DNA from: Rhodospirillales bacterium
GTDB lineage: Bacteria; Pseudomonadota; Alphaproteobacteria; Rhodospirillales; Thalassospiraceae
Assembly (NCBI GenBank): GCA_019634165.1
Contig: JAHQVT010000007.1
Span: 124,001-188,000 of the forward strand
Length of the DNA stretch: 64,000 nt
Direction: 5' to 3'
The notes under the pieces are model-generated. The model worked only from the letters and a program-made list of their open reading frames with translations, did no database searches and was not told where the DNA came from. Shown here piece by piece: positions 34,381 to 43,912 of the stretch; the stretch's first letter is position 1; each line of letters starts with the position of its first letter. Made by a program: the position numbers and the translations under genes.

Positions 34381-34749
34381 ATGCCAATGACAATCGCCAC
34401 ATGGGTAAAACCCGGAATTTGGGGCGGCATTGTCGGTGCTGCGCTTATTACGATTATCGGTTTCAGCACCGGATCTGTCGTATCGGGCAGCACGGCCGAA
34501 AAAATGGCCGACACCAGCGGCAAGGAATCCGTTATTGCGGCAATGGCGCCGGTTTGCGTCGCCCAGTTTCAAATGCTGACCCCAAACAATCAGAGCGAAC
34601 AGCTTGCTGCCTTGAAAGAAGAAGCTTCTTACAAGCGCGACGATTTCGTCATTGCCAAGGGTTGGGCCACAATGCCGGGCAGCGAAACACCAAGCAACGA
34701 CATCGCAGAACGATGTGCATCGCTTCTGATGGATCTAACGGCAAGCTAA
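34381..34749 (+). CDS. Small inner-membrane protein of unknown function
   Basis: A 122-residue protein with one membrane helix near the N-terminus (IWGGIVGAALITIIGFSTGSVV), a periplasmic part with ESVIAAMAPVCVAQFQML, and a C-terminal WATMPGSETPSNDIAERCASLL. Similar proteins (helix, then APVCVxxF and WATMPG) are widespread in alphaproteobacteria with no assigned function. AAAAGGA precedes ATG 34381. The preceding about 190 bases are very AT-rich (runs of A and T from 34200 to 34330), unlike the flanks. It ends before a perfect terminator. Confidence 0.8.
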   Translation: MPMTIATWVKPGIWGGIVGAALITIIGFSTGSVVSGSTAEKMADTSGKESVIAAMAPVCVAQFQMLTPNNQSEQLAALKEEASYKRDDFVIAKGWATMPGSETPSNDIAERCASLLMDLTAS

Positions 34750-34793
34750 AAGCGCCGCCCCATCGGCAAGCAATCCTTGCCCACGATATTATC

Positions 34794-34832
34794 ATCGCAA
34801 CCGGATCCCTATTCGGTTGCGATTTTTTTTAC
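34794..34832 (+). terminator. Terminator after the small membrane protein
   Basis: ATCGCAACCG pairs perfectly with CGGTTGCGAT around a 10-base loop, followed by eight T residues. Confidence 0.9.
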
Positions 34833-34926
34833 ACTAATTCCTGCAAAGGGCAATTTTGTTCAATAAACGCGCCCCACATCAGGGCAGACTTTGAACATAT
34901 AAAAACCACCCAAGGAAACGCCCTGA

Positions 34927-35535
34927 ATGCTCAGTTTTAGCGCCACCATGAGCTTGTATCTTTCAATGGCGGCATTCGCCCTTGCTGCTTCGATCACGCC
35001 GGGGCCGGTCAATATCCTTGTTCTGAGTTCCGGTGTGCAATACGGCTTTCGCCCCTCGCTTCGCCTTGTTTTCGGGGCAACGGCGGGGTTCTGCCTGTTG
35101 TTGTTGCTGATCGGGCTTGGCTTACATCAGTTGCTTGAAAGCTTCCCGCACCTGACCACGATCATTCAGTGGGCGGGTGTCGCGTTTTTATTGTTCATGG
35201 CATGGAAACTGTTTTCAAGTTCCGGCGAGCTTGGCAAAGGCGACGCGAATTCCGGCCCATCCGCCCTGACCGGAGCGGTGATGCAATGGGTCAACCCCAA
35301 GGCATGGCTGGCCTCCATCGCCGGGATGGGCGCCTATGCCGCGTCCGGTGCCGATACATTAATCTGGGAATTCACCGCAATTTACTTTGTGGTCTGCTTT
35401 GCCTCGGTCGCGTGCTGGGCCTATGCCGGGGCGTTTTTATCGCGCTTTCTGGGCGACCCATCGCGCATTCGCATCTTTAACCGCGTCATGGCTGCATTGC
35501 TGGCCGCCAGTGCTGCTTATCTAATCTTGGAATGA
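34927..35535 (+). CDS. LysE/RhtB-family exporter
   Basis: A 202-residue inner-membrane protein with about six helices. Family signs are SITPGPVNILVLSSGVQYGFRPSLRLVFGATAGF at the first helix pair, then WAGVAFLLFMAWKLF and MQWVNPKAWLASI. Members export amino acids or other small metabolites. Substrate cannot be told from sequence. It faces an AraC-family gene on the other strand that could regulate it. No signal peptide. Confidence 0.9.
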   Translation: MLSFSATMSLYLSMAAFALAASITPGPVNILVLSSGVQYGFRPSLRLVFGATAGFCLLLLLIGLGLHQLLESFPHLTTIIQWAGVAFLLFMAWKLFSSSGELGKGDANSGPSALTGAVMQWVNPKAWLASIAGMGAYAASGADTLIWEFTAIYFVVCFASVACWAYAGAFLSRFLGDPSRIRIFNRVMAALLAASAAYLILE

Positions 35536-35578
35536 CCAAGGAAACCCACCTGCACCCAATGAAATTGGCTAGAAGCGC

Positions 35579-36415
35579 CTACGCACGGGCATATTGCCGC
35601 GGGGTTGCCGCCATCAGGCGTTTGAAGATGCGCTGAAAATGCGCCTGATCGGCAAAGCCGGTTTCAAGCGCGACATCGACGATTCTTTGTCCACGGCGCA
35701 AAGCATGTCGGGCACGTTGCACCCGGCAATTGATCAGATAGGCATAAGGCGTCATGCCAAAAGTCTTCTTAAACGCGCGGACCAGATAAGACCGGGAATA
35801 GCCCACCAGTCCAGCAAGTTCATCAAGACTGATCGTTTCGGCACAATGGGTGCGGATATAGTCACCCACCATGTTCATTTTCCGATCAGCGATCGCCCCG
35901 ATCCCGGCATCAAGCACGCCCCGCTGGCTCAGCTTTACATGCAGATCGCCAAAGAACGACACCAGTGCGGTTTCCTTGCCAAGGAGATCAATATCGGCAT
36001 CAACCAGTGTATCGGCCAGATCAAGCAATCCGCCATAAATCTGGGGATTGTGGCTGAGCGTATCGGAAAACATCGCAAACTTTCCGGCCGCATCGGCGTC
36101 GCTTTCAATCTGCACATCCAAAAGCCAGTCAGGATCAACAAAAAGCATATCATAACACCAATCTGCCCCCGGCACCGGATTGCAGCCATGCACATCTTCC
36201 GGGTTCAGGATCACAACCGATCCTGCCTGCGTTTCATGAGTTTTGCCGCGGTTCCAATAGGTGCTAAAGCCCGCATTCACCGTGCCGATTGAAAAGGTAT
36301 CGTGGCTGTGGCGCTCATAACAAACCGCATGCCCGTCGGCTACGCGCCGTAACTCGACAAACGGCAAAGCCGCGTCGCGCCAGAAATGCTGATTGCGGGT
36401 GTTGGGTGGTGCCAT
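35579..36415 (-). CDS. AraC-family regulator with N-terminal AraC-binding domain
   Basis: About 278 residues. The N-terminal cupin domain (FVELRRVADGHAVCYERHSHDTFSIGTV, then VVILNPEDVHGCNP) precedes the paired HTH (ISLDELAGLVGYSRSYLVRAFKKTFGMTPYAYLINCRVQRARHAL, then IVDVALETGFADQAHFQRIFKR). The layout is that of AraC regulators next to LysE exporters, which sense an amino acid. ATG 36415 is chosen; the frame is open to 36460. It is convergent with the LysE gene 44 bases away, an arrangement consistent with control of that exporter. Confidence 0.9.
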   Translation of the reverse strand: MAPPNTRNQHFWRDAALPFVELRRVADGHAVCYERHSHDTFSIGTVNAGFSTYWNRGKTHETQAGSVVILNPEDVHGCNPVPGADWCYDMLFVDPDWLLDVQIESDADAAGKFAMFSDTLSHNPQIYGGLLDLADTLVDADIDLLGKETALVSFFGDLHVKLSQRGVLDAGIGAIADRKMNMVGDYIRTHCAETISLDELAGLVGYSRSYLVRAFKKTFGMTPYAYLINCRVQRARHALRRGQRIVDVALETGFADQAHFQRIFKRLMAATPRQYARA

Positions 36416-36516
36416 CAAACGTGATCTTGTTGCGATTGGGGTCAAAGTCGATAAATTCAAAGATAGGTCAATTTCCCCGGTGGCGCCAGTCGCAGCCTGT
36501 GCTTATAGTGCCCCAA

Positions 36517-39279
36517 ATGTTCGATGATCGTTCCGAAGAGTCCCAACCGCGATTTATGCCGCCCAATGCGCCCGTGATGGTCGTTGGATTGCGGCATGCC
36601 GTGTTTTTGTCCCCGGATGGCGAGATCGAAGAACTCCCGCATGGGGCAGCGGCCAAAAAGGCACGATCAACCCGGCCGATCCTGGTGCATACCCCGGCAT
36701 GCGCAAGGCGTTTGAAATCCGATCCGTTTCCGGCCCATGACCTGTTGGAGCTTTTTGCCTTTGTCCGCCCGGCACAGTTTTGTGTACCGACCCCACGCGG
36801 CATTGCGCTGGCCACCGGGCAAAAGCCATCCGATGATTTAATCGGACAGGCCGAAGCCTTGGCCGAGGCGATGAAACGATTGCTTCAGGAACTTGCCACC
36901 CTACATCGCAACAAACGAAGCCCCGCCACATCTATCGCATGGCCGATGGCGCGCGGGCATTGGCCATGGGGCATGTCGGTTCTGGCCGCCCTTGGTGCTG
37001 ATGGCGATGGGCCGCATCGTTATGCGGTGTATGAAGGACTTAAAGTCTGGAAAAAGCTTGGCGAATGGGCCGAACATGCCCCGCCGCCGCCGCCGGCCAA
37101 TTACCCGGTTGATCCAAAAGACGCCCGCAAACGCCTAAAAGACCTTTTGGGTGAAGGGGCCGAAGAACGCCCGCAACAGGCCGACTATGCATCCTCGGTT
37201 TGCTCGGCTTTTGGCCCGCGTCTTCATGATGGTTCCCCCAATATCGTTCTGGCCGAGGCCGGAACAGGGACCGGCAAAACATTGGGCTATGTCGCACCGG
37301 CTTCCCTTTGGGCGCAAAAAAACGATGGTGCTGTTTGGATTTCGACCTATACCCGCAATCTACAGCGCCAGATTGATCAGGAACTTGATCGCCTGTATGA
37401 CGATCCCAAGGATAAGCGCCTTAAGGCCGTTGTCCGCAAAGGTCGGGAAAACTATTTCTGTCTTTTGAATTTCGAAGAAGCCCAAAGGCCGCTGAACCAG
37501 CAACCCCATCAAGCAACCCCACTTGGCCTGATTGCCCGCTGGGCATTGCATACCCGCGATGGCGATATGGTCGGCGGTGATTTCCCCGCCTGGCTGACCG
37601 AACTTTTGGGCAACCGCTTCACCGGTGCCCTTGCCGATCAACGCGGTGAATGCATTTATGCCGCCTGCCCGCATTATTCGCGCTGCTTTATCGAAAAAAC
37701 CGTGCGCCGGGCAAGATCAGCCGAAATCGTGGTGGCCAATCATGCGCTGGTGATGGTCCAAGCCGCCTTGGGCGGGCTTGATGATGCTTCCATGCCGACG
37801 CGTTACGTGTTTGACGAAGGCCATCATTTATTTGATGCCGCAGACAAAGCATTTTCATCGCACCTGACCGGACAGGAAGGCCAGGAACTCCGCCGTTGGT
37901 TGCTAGGGGCGGAGCAAAAAGGATCATCGCGCGCACGCGGTCTTAAACAGCGGCTTGAAACCCTGATCCTTGATCGGGATGAGCTCCGCGATGCGGTCAA
38001 TGCCGTGATTGTTGCTGCCCAATGCCTGCCGGAACAGGGATGGCTATCGCGTATTCATGATGGATCGCAATATGCCAAGGGTCCGGCGGAAATGTTCCTT
38101 GCCCATGTCCGCGCACAGGTGATGGCACGATCTGCGGATGGGGATCGTGGCTATTCGATTGAAACCGATTGCAAGCCCGCCTTGGATGATGTGTTGGCCA
38201 GTGCAGCCGATCTTGATCGCGCGCTAGAGGCCATGGAAAAACCGGCCAAATCGCTGATTAAAATCATCGCCCATATGCTTGATGAAAAGGCCGACGAACT
38301 TGAATCCGCCGAACGCCAGCGCCTTGATGCCGCCATCCGGTCGCTTGAACGCCGTGCGATCATGCAGGTCGCCGCTTGGCGTGAAATGCTGGCATCTTTG
38401 GTTGAGGAAACCCCAAAAACCTTTGTCGACTGGTTTGCGATTGAACGCCAGTTTGGCCGGGATTTTGATGTGGGTATGCACCGCCATTACCTTGACCCGA
38501 CCTTGCCGCTGACCTTGGCACTGGCCCCGACCGCGCATGGCATGGTGGTAACCTCTGCTACCCTTCGCGATGGTACGGGCGATGAAGATTTTGATTGGGC
38601 CGTGGCCGAGGATCGAACGGGTGCCGCGCACATGCCACTTCCCGCCATTCGGGCGGCGATGAAAAGCCCCTATAACTACCGCGAACAAACCCGCGTTTTC
38701 ATCGTTAATGATCTGGGCCGTGATAACCCGGACCATATTGCCGCAGCCTATCGCGAACTGTTTTTGGCATCAGGCGGTGGGGCGTTGGGCCTGTTTACCG
38801 CGATTACGCGGCTGCGCGCCATTTATGAACGCCTGACCGGCCCGATGGATGATGCGGGTTTGCAATTGCTCGCCCAGCATATTGACGGCATGGATGTTTC
38901 AACCCTGATTGACATTTTCCGGGTTGAACGCGATGCCTGCTTGCTGGGTACCGATGCCGTACGTGACGGGGTCGATGTGCCGGGTGATAGCTTACGCCTG
39001 ATCGTCTTTGACCGCGTACCTTGGCCCCGCCCTGATATCCTGCACCGCGCGCGCAAATCCGCCTTCCACGGGGCGCGCTATGACGACATGCTCACACGTT
39101 TGCGGATGAAGCAGGCCTTTGGCCGCCTTGTCCGCCGTGCCGAAGATCGCGGGGTGTTTGTCCTGCTTGATAACCGCATGCCATCGCGCCTTCTAGGCGC
39201 CTTCCCTGATGACGTCGAAGTCCAGCGGGTTGGATTGCGTGAAGCGATTGAGCAGACGCGTGCTTTTTTGGACAATTAG
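36517..39279 (+). CDS. DinG/XPD-like superfamily 2 helicase
   Basis: About 920 residues. The Walker A motif is AGTGTGKT with K254, the DEAH-type box is D433-E-G-H, and four cysteines C315, C379, C384 and C390 (CIYAACPHYSRC) are placed like the iron-sulphur cluster ligands of XPD/DinG helicases. C-terminal motifs V-VI include GTDAVRDGVDVPGDSLRLIVFDRVPWPRPD and MKQAFGRLVRRAEDRG. Start ATG 36517 is preferred to the open frame from 36289. It probably unwinds DNA or R-loops 5' to 3' in repair. The N-terminal 200 residues are an alphaproteobacterial addition with no fold recognised. Confidence 0.9.
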   Translation: MFDDRSEESQPRFMPPNAPVMVVGLRHAVFLSPDGEIEELPHGAAAKKARSTRPILVHTPACARRLKSDPFPAHDLLELFAFVRPAQFCVPTPRGIALATGQKPSDDLIGQAEALAEAMKRLLQELATLHRNKRSPATSIAWPMARGHWPWGMSVLAALGADGDGPHRYAVYEGLKVWKKLGEWAEHAPPPPPANYPVDPKDARKRLKDLLGEGAEERPQQADYASSVCSAFGPRLHDGSPNIVLAEAGTGTGKTLGYVAPASLWAQKNDGAVWISTYTRNLQRQIDQELDRLYDDPKDKRLKAVVRKGRENYFCLLNFEEAQRPLNQQPHQATPLGLIARWALHTRDGDMVGGDFPAWLTELLGNRFTGALADQRGECIYAACPHYSRCFIEKTVRRARSAEIVVANHALVMVQAALGGLDDASMPTRYVFDEGHHLFDAADKAFSSHLTGQEGQELRRWLLGAEQKGSSRARGLKQRLETLILDRDELRDAVNAVIVAAQCLPEQGWLSRIHDGSQYAKGPAEMFLAHVRAQVMARSADGDRGYSIETDCKPALDDVLASAADLDRALEAMEKPAKSLIKIIAHMLDEKADELESAERQRLDAAIRSLERRAIMQVAAWREMLASLVEETPKTFVDWFAIERQFGRDFDVGMHRHYLDPTLPLTLALAPTAHGMVVTSATLRDGTGDEDFDWAVAEDRTGAAHMPLPAIRAAMKSPYNYREQTRVFIVNDLGRDNPDHIAAAYRELFLASGGGALGLFTAITRLRAIYERLTGPMDDAGLQLLAQHIDGMDVSTLIDIFRVERDACLLGTDAVRDGVDVPGDSLRLIVFDRVPWPRPDILHRARKSAFHGARYDDMLTRLRMKQAFGRLVRRAEDRGVFVLLDNRMPSRLLGAFPDDVEVQRVGLREAIEQTRAFLDN

Positions 39280-39357
39280 AAAACAATAAACTTAACCCTG
39301 AATTGAATTTACAGTAATATATCGCCTACCGGTTGTTCGAAACAGGCGAATATAGAC

Positions 39358-40125
39358 ATGCTGGACCGTGAAAATTGGCCTTACTTGCTTGTAGTTAGTC
39401 TGGGGCTGCTATCATGGATAGCAAATGATTTCGTAAGGTCTGCGCGCGAAGTCGCAGTATTGATTTACGAGACTGACCTCAAACATGACGGTCGGAATCC
39501 CCGCGAATACAGCCTTAAGATCAGCAATTTATCGACAACAAAATTTGCCTCAAACTTTGATATTATATTGGATTTTCCAACCAATATTGCACCCATCGAG
39601 GCAAATGGTGCGTGTCTAGATGTCAGCTATTCTTCTGTTTTACGCGCATCGACAGAAGAAGAAATTGATTGCAGTGAGGCAGGGATCATCGAATTACCGG
39701 TCAACCGTCTCACACCTGCTTCAAGCCTTGCGGTGACGCTGCGGACCAATCAGCCACTAAAATCTGACGATATTGGAGTTCGGATACTCAGCAGCAATGC
39801 GTCACCAAATTTCAGCGTTTTGTCCAAATGGCATTTCACATCATTGTTCTTACAATACCAATGGCATGTGCTCATAGCATTGGCGTTGATCGCTATTTGG
39901 CCATTCCTGAGGTTCTTCGCGAAAATGCGGTCGCATGCCAAATCTGATTTTTCTGATGATATTGATGACCTGATGGCAGTCCTTGGAAGAACAAAGATAA
40001 GATTAAGTGACCGTGCGATAGCTTCCCCTATAAACGCCACTTTGGCAGAGCAAGAAATTGAAGCCAGCTTGGCAATTTTGAAAAGATTGAAGGAAAATGC
40101 AACTAAGTTAAGGAGCAAGAAATGA
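39358..40125 (+). CDS. Membrane protein of unknown function, two helices
   Basis: A 255-residue protein with a helix at about 8-25 (PYLLVVSLGLLSWIAND), a roughly 140-residue external beta-rich part (EYSLKISNLSTTKF; ILDFPTNIAPIEANG; two Cys that could pair), a second helix at about 170-188 (HVLIALALIAIWPFLRFF) and a charged cytoplasmic tail with a helix LAILKRLKENATKLRSKK. No known family. Base composition is AT-richer than the flanks and codon choice differs. Overlaps the next gene by four bases, so the two form an operon. Probably recently acquired. Confidence 0.75.
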   Translation: MLDRENWPYLLVVSLGLLSWIANDFVRSAREVAVLIYETDLKHDGRNPREYSLKISNLSTTKFASNFDIILDFPTNIAPIEANGACLDVSYSSVLRASTEEEIDCSEAGIIELPVNRLTPASSLAVTLRTNQPLKSDDIGVRILSSNASPNFSVLSKWHFTSLFLQYQWHVLIALALIAIWPFLRFFAKMRSHAKSDFSDDIDDLMAVLGRTKIRLSDRAIASPINATLAEQEIEASLAILKRLKENATKLRSKK

Positions 40126-40907
40126 AAGATCGGCAAAAATCAAAAGTTCTTATAGCCATCGTTTCTAGCCACTTTTTTTTCGCCGCCCAATCCGCAAATG
40201 CTGATCCCGTAGAAATTCAGCTCGTCATCTCCAATCCCGAGATAATCTGCGGTGATTTTTCAGCTACAGTTTGGCTTAAAAAAGCCAACGCCCCTAACTT
40301 TGACATTGCTTTGATGAATAGCTCCCGCGAAACCATTCGGCTTGAAGAATGCGGACTTGGAACAAAAGTCGGTATCAAACCAAATTCCGTTCGCTACCGA
40401 GACCCGAAAGGGAAATTTTGCACTGCGGGTGAAATGCCCTTCCGACTTCAAGCGCGCGATATATCCTGCAAGACGGCGCTTGCGCTGAATGAGGGGATTA
40501 CCCGCGAAGAAACAAAATCAGTCGCCTTAGCTGTGATTGATGCATTAGATCGCAATAGCCCTGCAGAAGCCGCCTTCGCTAGCAATGAACTTTTGGCGCG
40601 ACTTAAAGGCACGCTCCCAAATGACGCAATAGCAGATTTATCTTCTTTTTCGGTATCGCAAACAAGTCTGGCGATGGCTGAACCTGAAGTCGCTCATGAC
40701 CAAACCACCCCCTCTGAGTGGACGTATTTTGATCAAAATCAGGGAAAGGTGGTATTTAGTCCTGCGGGGGTTGACCGTCTTAAAAACTATCAAATCAATC
40801 AGAACATTCCTGAAACAGGAAAAGCCGATTGGAAAACACTAGAAGCTTTGTCAGGCAAAAACATTAACGATTTGAATAATGGCTACGGTGCGGCCTCTCC
40901 CCTGTAG
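40122..40907 (+). CDS. Exported protein, partner of the 39358 membrane protein
   Basis: A 261-residue protein with a signal peptide (basic start, VLIAIVSSHFFFAAQSANA, cleavage near residue 27). The mature part carries four cysteines (IICGDF, LEECGL, KFCTAG, ISCKTA) that could form two disulphides. The C-terminal 60 residues (VVFSPAGVDRLKNYQINQNIPETGKADWKTLEALSG) faintly resemble a peptidoglycan-binding repeat. AGGAG precedes its ATG inside the upstream gene. AT-rich like its partner. I infer a periplasmic protein acting with the membrane protein; function unknown. Confidence 0.75.
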   Translation: MKDRQKSKVLIAIVSSHFFFAAQSANADPVEIQLVISNPEIICGDFSATVWLKKANAPNFDIALMNSSRETIRLEECGLGTKVGIKPNSVRYRDPKGKFCTAGEMPFRLQARDISCKTALALNEGITREETKSVALAVIDALDRNSPAEAAFASNELLARLKGTLPNDAIADLSSFSVSQTSLAMAEPEVAHDQTTPSEWTYFDQNQGKVVFSPAGVDRLKNYQINQNIPETGKADWKTLEALSGKNINDLNNGYGAASPL

Positions 40908-40967
40908 GCACAGTTTCTGAATTTGCCTGATCGACTTAACGGCACCAACGGTATTCGCCCCCCGTTG

Positions 40968-42884
40968 CTAACTTTCCGCCAGAATATCCGCATCAATATC
41001 ATGACGAAGCGCCAACCTAAGCGCATTGAGGATGGCAATCACGTCAATGCCTTCTTGTAAAAGCGCCCCGGCAACCGGGGTGATATATCCCGCTGCGGCA
41101 AAGCCCATGGCGAGGATGGAAAGCACCATGCCGCCAATAACGCTTTGCAAAAGGATACGGCGCATCGCCATGCTGATATGCAAAAGCTCATCGACAGTGG
41201 CAAGGGATGCTTCCGGGATTACGGCTCCTGCGGCCTCCGCCGTTACTGCACTTTCCTTACCAAAAGCGATACCAACCGTGGCAACCGCCAATGCGGGGGC
41301 ATCATTGATGCCATCGCCCATAAACAGGGTCGGTGCCTTGGCGGTTTCGGCGCGCACAATCGCAACTTTTTGCTCTGGGCTTTGCGATGCAAGGCTTTCG
41401 CCGATACCAAGCAGGCCAGAAAGATAGCTGACCTCGCTTTCGCGGTCGCCAGATACCAGCATGACCTTTTTGAAATGATGGATCGCACCAAGATGGCCAA
41501 CAAAGTTTTCGCCTTCTGCCCGTGGGGTATCGCGAAACCGAAAAGTCGCACCGTATTTGCCATCGACCAGCACCACGCATTCCAATCCAGCCGTGGTTTC
41601 TGGCAGAAGCTTGGCGATATCAGGGGCTGATTTCATAAGCTTGCTGCGGTGAGTAACGGCAACTTCATGGCCATCAACATGTCCGTTTAAACCCTGTCCC
41701 GGCTTTTCAGAAGCCTGAGATACCTCATCAAGAGGAAGTTTGCGATCCTGTGCCGCCGCCAAAACGGCCGATGCCAAGGGATGTTTGGAATAGCGTTCCA
41801 GACTAGCAGCCAACCGTAAAACATCCGGGCCGCTAAATTCTGATCCGGCGACGATATCAACCAGTTCTGGTCGACCATAGGTCAGCGTCCCGGTTTTATC
41901 GAAAATCGCGGTTTCACAGGTCGGCAAACGTTCCAGAACCTTTGGATCGCGGATCACGATGCCGCGCCGTGCGGCGATTGAAATCGCACTCATTACCGTG
42001 ATCGGAATGGCAATCAAAAGCGGGCATGGCGTCGCTACCACAAGCACCGCCAAAAACCGTGATGAATCACCACTGAAATAGCCCACCAAAAGGGCAAACA
42101 ACAAAGCAGCCGGGGCAAACCACGCACCAATCTGGTCGCCAAGGCGGCGAATGCGGGGGCGTTTTTGCTCGGCCTCGGCCATCACATTCATGATCTGGGC
42201 ATAGCGGGAATCGCGCGCGCGCTTTTCCGCCTTAATCACCAGCACCGCTTCGCCATTAATCGCGCCCGATAACACCGCTGTTCCCGGTGCCTTGGCCACG
42301 ACATAGGGCTCTCCGGTCAGATAACTTTCATCCATGGAGCCATGACCATCAACGACAGTGCCATCAACCGGGGCTGTTTCATGGGGGAAAATAGCAATCA
42401 GATCGCCAATCGCGATGTCATCAAGCGAAAGATCGCTGATGTCGCCATTGTCTTCTTTGCGATGCGCCACGGTCGGCATACGGCGGGCCAGCGCATTTAA
42501 CGCCGAAGATGCCTTGCGCATGGCAAAGGCTTCAAGAACCTGCCCGCCCGTCAACATCAGGATGATCAGACTGGCCGCAAGATACTCGCCAAGCCAAACG
42601 CCGGTCACAAAGGCAATAGCGGCCAAGAAATCCGCTCCCATTTCCCGGCGCAAAAATTTCAGGGCAAGCTGGGCAAGGATCGGCACCCCGCCAAACGCAA
42701 ACAAGAAAAACAACGGCAGATCAGCAACAGCAAAACCAGAAAAAGTGCCGCTGCCTCCCCAAAGCAACACGAAATGAACGACCATCGATACCAGCGTTAC
42801 GATCAGGATCGCACGGTTTACCGCCGGTGCAGACAGGACTGCATCAATCCGTTCGAACAGTCCGTCGATATCGCCATCTGCCAT
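40968..42884 (-). CDS. P1B-type metal ATPase with TPC motif
   Basis: A 638-residue heavy-metal ATPase. Motifs are TGE-type (SYLTGEP near 188), the transmembrane metal motif T285-P-C-P, the phosphorylation site D329 in DKTGTLT, the HP motif in SKHPLASAV and GDGINDAPAL near 515. There is no N-terminal metal-binding HMA domain and no C-terminal extension. A TPC motif marks a minor P1B group (sometimes P1B-5) linked to nickel, iron or cobalt rather than the CPC copper or CPC/x zinc groups; the ion is not proven. It is followed upstream by an HdeD-family gene on the same strand, so the two may be an operon. Confidence 0.9.
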   Translation of the reverse strand: MADGDIDGLFERIDAVLSAPAVNRAILIVTLVSMVVHFVLLWGGSGTFSGFAVADLPLFFLFAFGGVPILAQLALKFLRREMGADFLAAIAFVTGVWLGEYLAASLIILMLTGGQVLEAFAMRKASSALNALARRMPTVAHRKEDNGDISDLSLDDIAIGDLIAIFPHETAPVDGTVVDGHGSMDESYLTGEPYVVAKAPGTAVLSGAINGEAVLVIKAEKRARDSRYAQIMNVMAEAEQKRPRIRRLGDQIGAWFAPAALLFALLVGYFSGDSSRFLAVLVVATPCPLLIAIPITVMSAISIAARRGIVIRDPKVLERLPTCETAIFDKTGTLTYGRPELVDIVAGSEFSGPDVLRLAASLERYSKHPLASAVLAAAQDRKLPLDEVSQASEKPGQGLNGHVDGHEVAVTHRSKLMKSAPDIAKLLPETTAGLECVVLVDGKYGATFRFRDTPRAEGENFVGHLGAIHHFKKVMLVSGDRESEVSYLSGLLGIGESLASQSPEQKVAIVRAETAKAPTLFMGDGINDAPALAVATVGIAFGKESAVTAEAAGAVIPEASLATVDELLHISMAMRRILLQSVIGGMVLSILAMGFAAAGYITPVAGALLQEGIDVIAILNALRLALRHDIDADILAES

Positions 42885-42989
42885 TTATCATCCCCAAATG
42901 TGATGATGTAATCATGCCGCAAATTGGCGCAACTAACCATCCTGCAGCGCACCAAAAAGTGCAAACAAACCAACCCGTTGGTTTAGCCC

Positions 42990-43550
42990 CTATCCGCGGA
43001 CCACTTTCCCCATTGCGATGGAAACCATCAGGCAACTGAACCCCGACGACAGCAGGTTAATGCCCAACAACAGACCAATCACCCAAGTCGCCGAACTAGG
43101 CAATTCTGCAAAAATCAGAATACCTGCCAAAATGGCGATCCCGCTTGATGCCAACATCCACTTCCAACCGGGAAACTGGCTTAGGCGGACGGCCATGATG
43201 GCCTCAAGAAACCCTTGCAAGATAAAGGCAATCGCCAACAACGCCGTAAGCGTCACGATACCCGCCAGCGGAAAGAACGCAAGCCACCCACCGACAATGC
43301 CAAACAATGCCCCCTGCACGATATCAATCCATCGCCGGGTTGGCGTATCGGCATTAAATGCACTGTAAAAATGCCCTGCCGCCCCAATCAGGAATAACCA
43401 GCCGATAACGGTTTTAAAGGCAACAGTCGTGGCAAAAGGAAATGCAACAGCAAGAATGCCAAGGATCAGCATCACCACGCCGACATTGCGCAGCCGTATG
43501 CGCCCCTTATCAAGCAACGCCCGCATTTCCGGCGTACCGTCATTTACCAC
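42990..43550 (-). CDS. HdeD-family membrane protein (DUF308)
   Basis: A 186-residue protein with six predicted helices, as in the HdeD/DUF308 family: VGVVMLILGILAVAFPF, GWLFLIGAAGHFYSAF, RWIDIVQGALFGIVGGWLAFFP, LTALLAIAFILQGFLEAI, and the W-M-L-x-S segment KWMLASSGIAILAG. The R-D-type hinge WIDIVQGALF is typical. The Escherichia coli member is linked to acid resistance. It lies 106 bases upstream of the metal ATPase on the same strand. Role here is unknown. Confidence 0.88.
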   Translation of the reverse strand: MVNDGTPEMRALLDKGRIRLRNVGVVMLILGILAVAFPFATTVAFKTVIGWLFLIGAAGHFYSAFNADTPTRRWIDIVQGALFGIVGGWLAFFPLAGIVTLTALLAIAFILQGFLEAIMAVRLSQFPGWKWMLASSGIAILAGILIFAELPSSATWVIGLLLGINLLSSGFSCLMVSIAMGKVVRG

Positions 43551-43912
43551 TTACGTCATGATCGCTTGCTCCTGCCTGATTTTCAAATGAAGCGGGCGAT
43601 AGCGCCCTTGAAATCAAGGATAAATTCTAGCCTATTCAACCCACCACAGATAGGTCAAGTTCCCAACGACAAGGCCAACCACCTAACGATCACGTCTTGC
43701 GACCAGCCACACTGCTGCGCATAAAGTTAAAATTTTTAGGCCCAACACCATCCATTGAACAAAGATGTCGCCCCCTGAAAATGACCGTTCAGCCCGGCAT
43801 ATTCGAACCATTATAAAGAAAAACTGATAACTGGTTCACAATAACGGGCTTTGACACCGGCTTTTCAAAGGTCTATTGAAAATTCATCTCTTTCCAATGT
43901 GGATAGAAACCC
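43551..43912. other. Divergent promoter region, 362 bases
   Basis: No gene supported. Near the right end TTGACA at about 43852 is followed about 17 bases on by TCTATTGAA, a plausible promoter for the 43913 gene. The left part must hold the promoter of the HdeD-ATPase genes. No repeat was seen. Confidence 0.45.

Noticed and set aside
36289-36516. Longer start for the DinG-like helicase
   Set aside because: It overlaps the start of the AraC gene on the other strand and has no family-like sequence.
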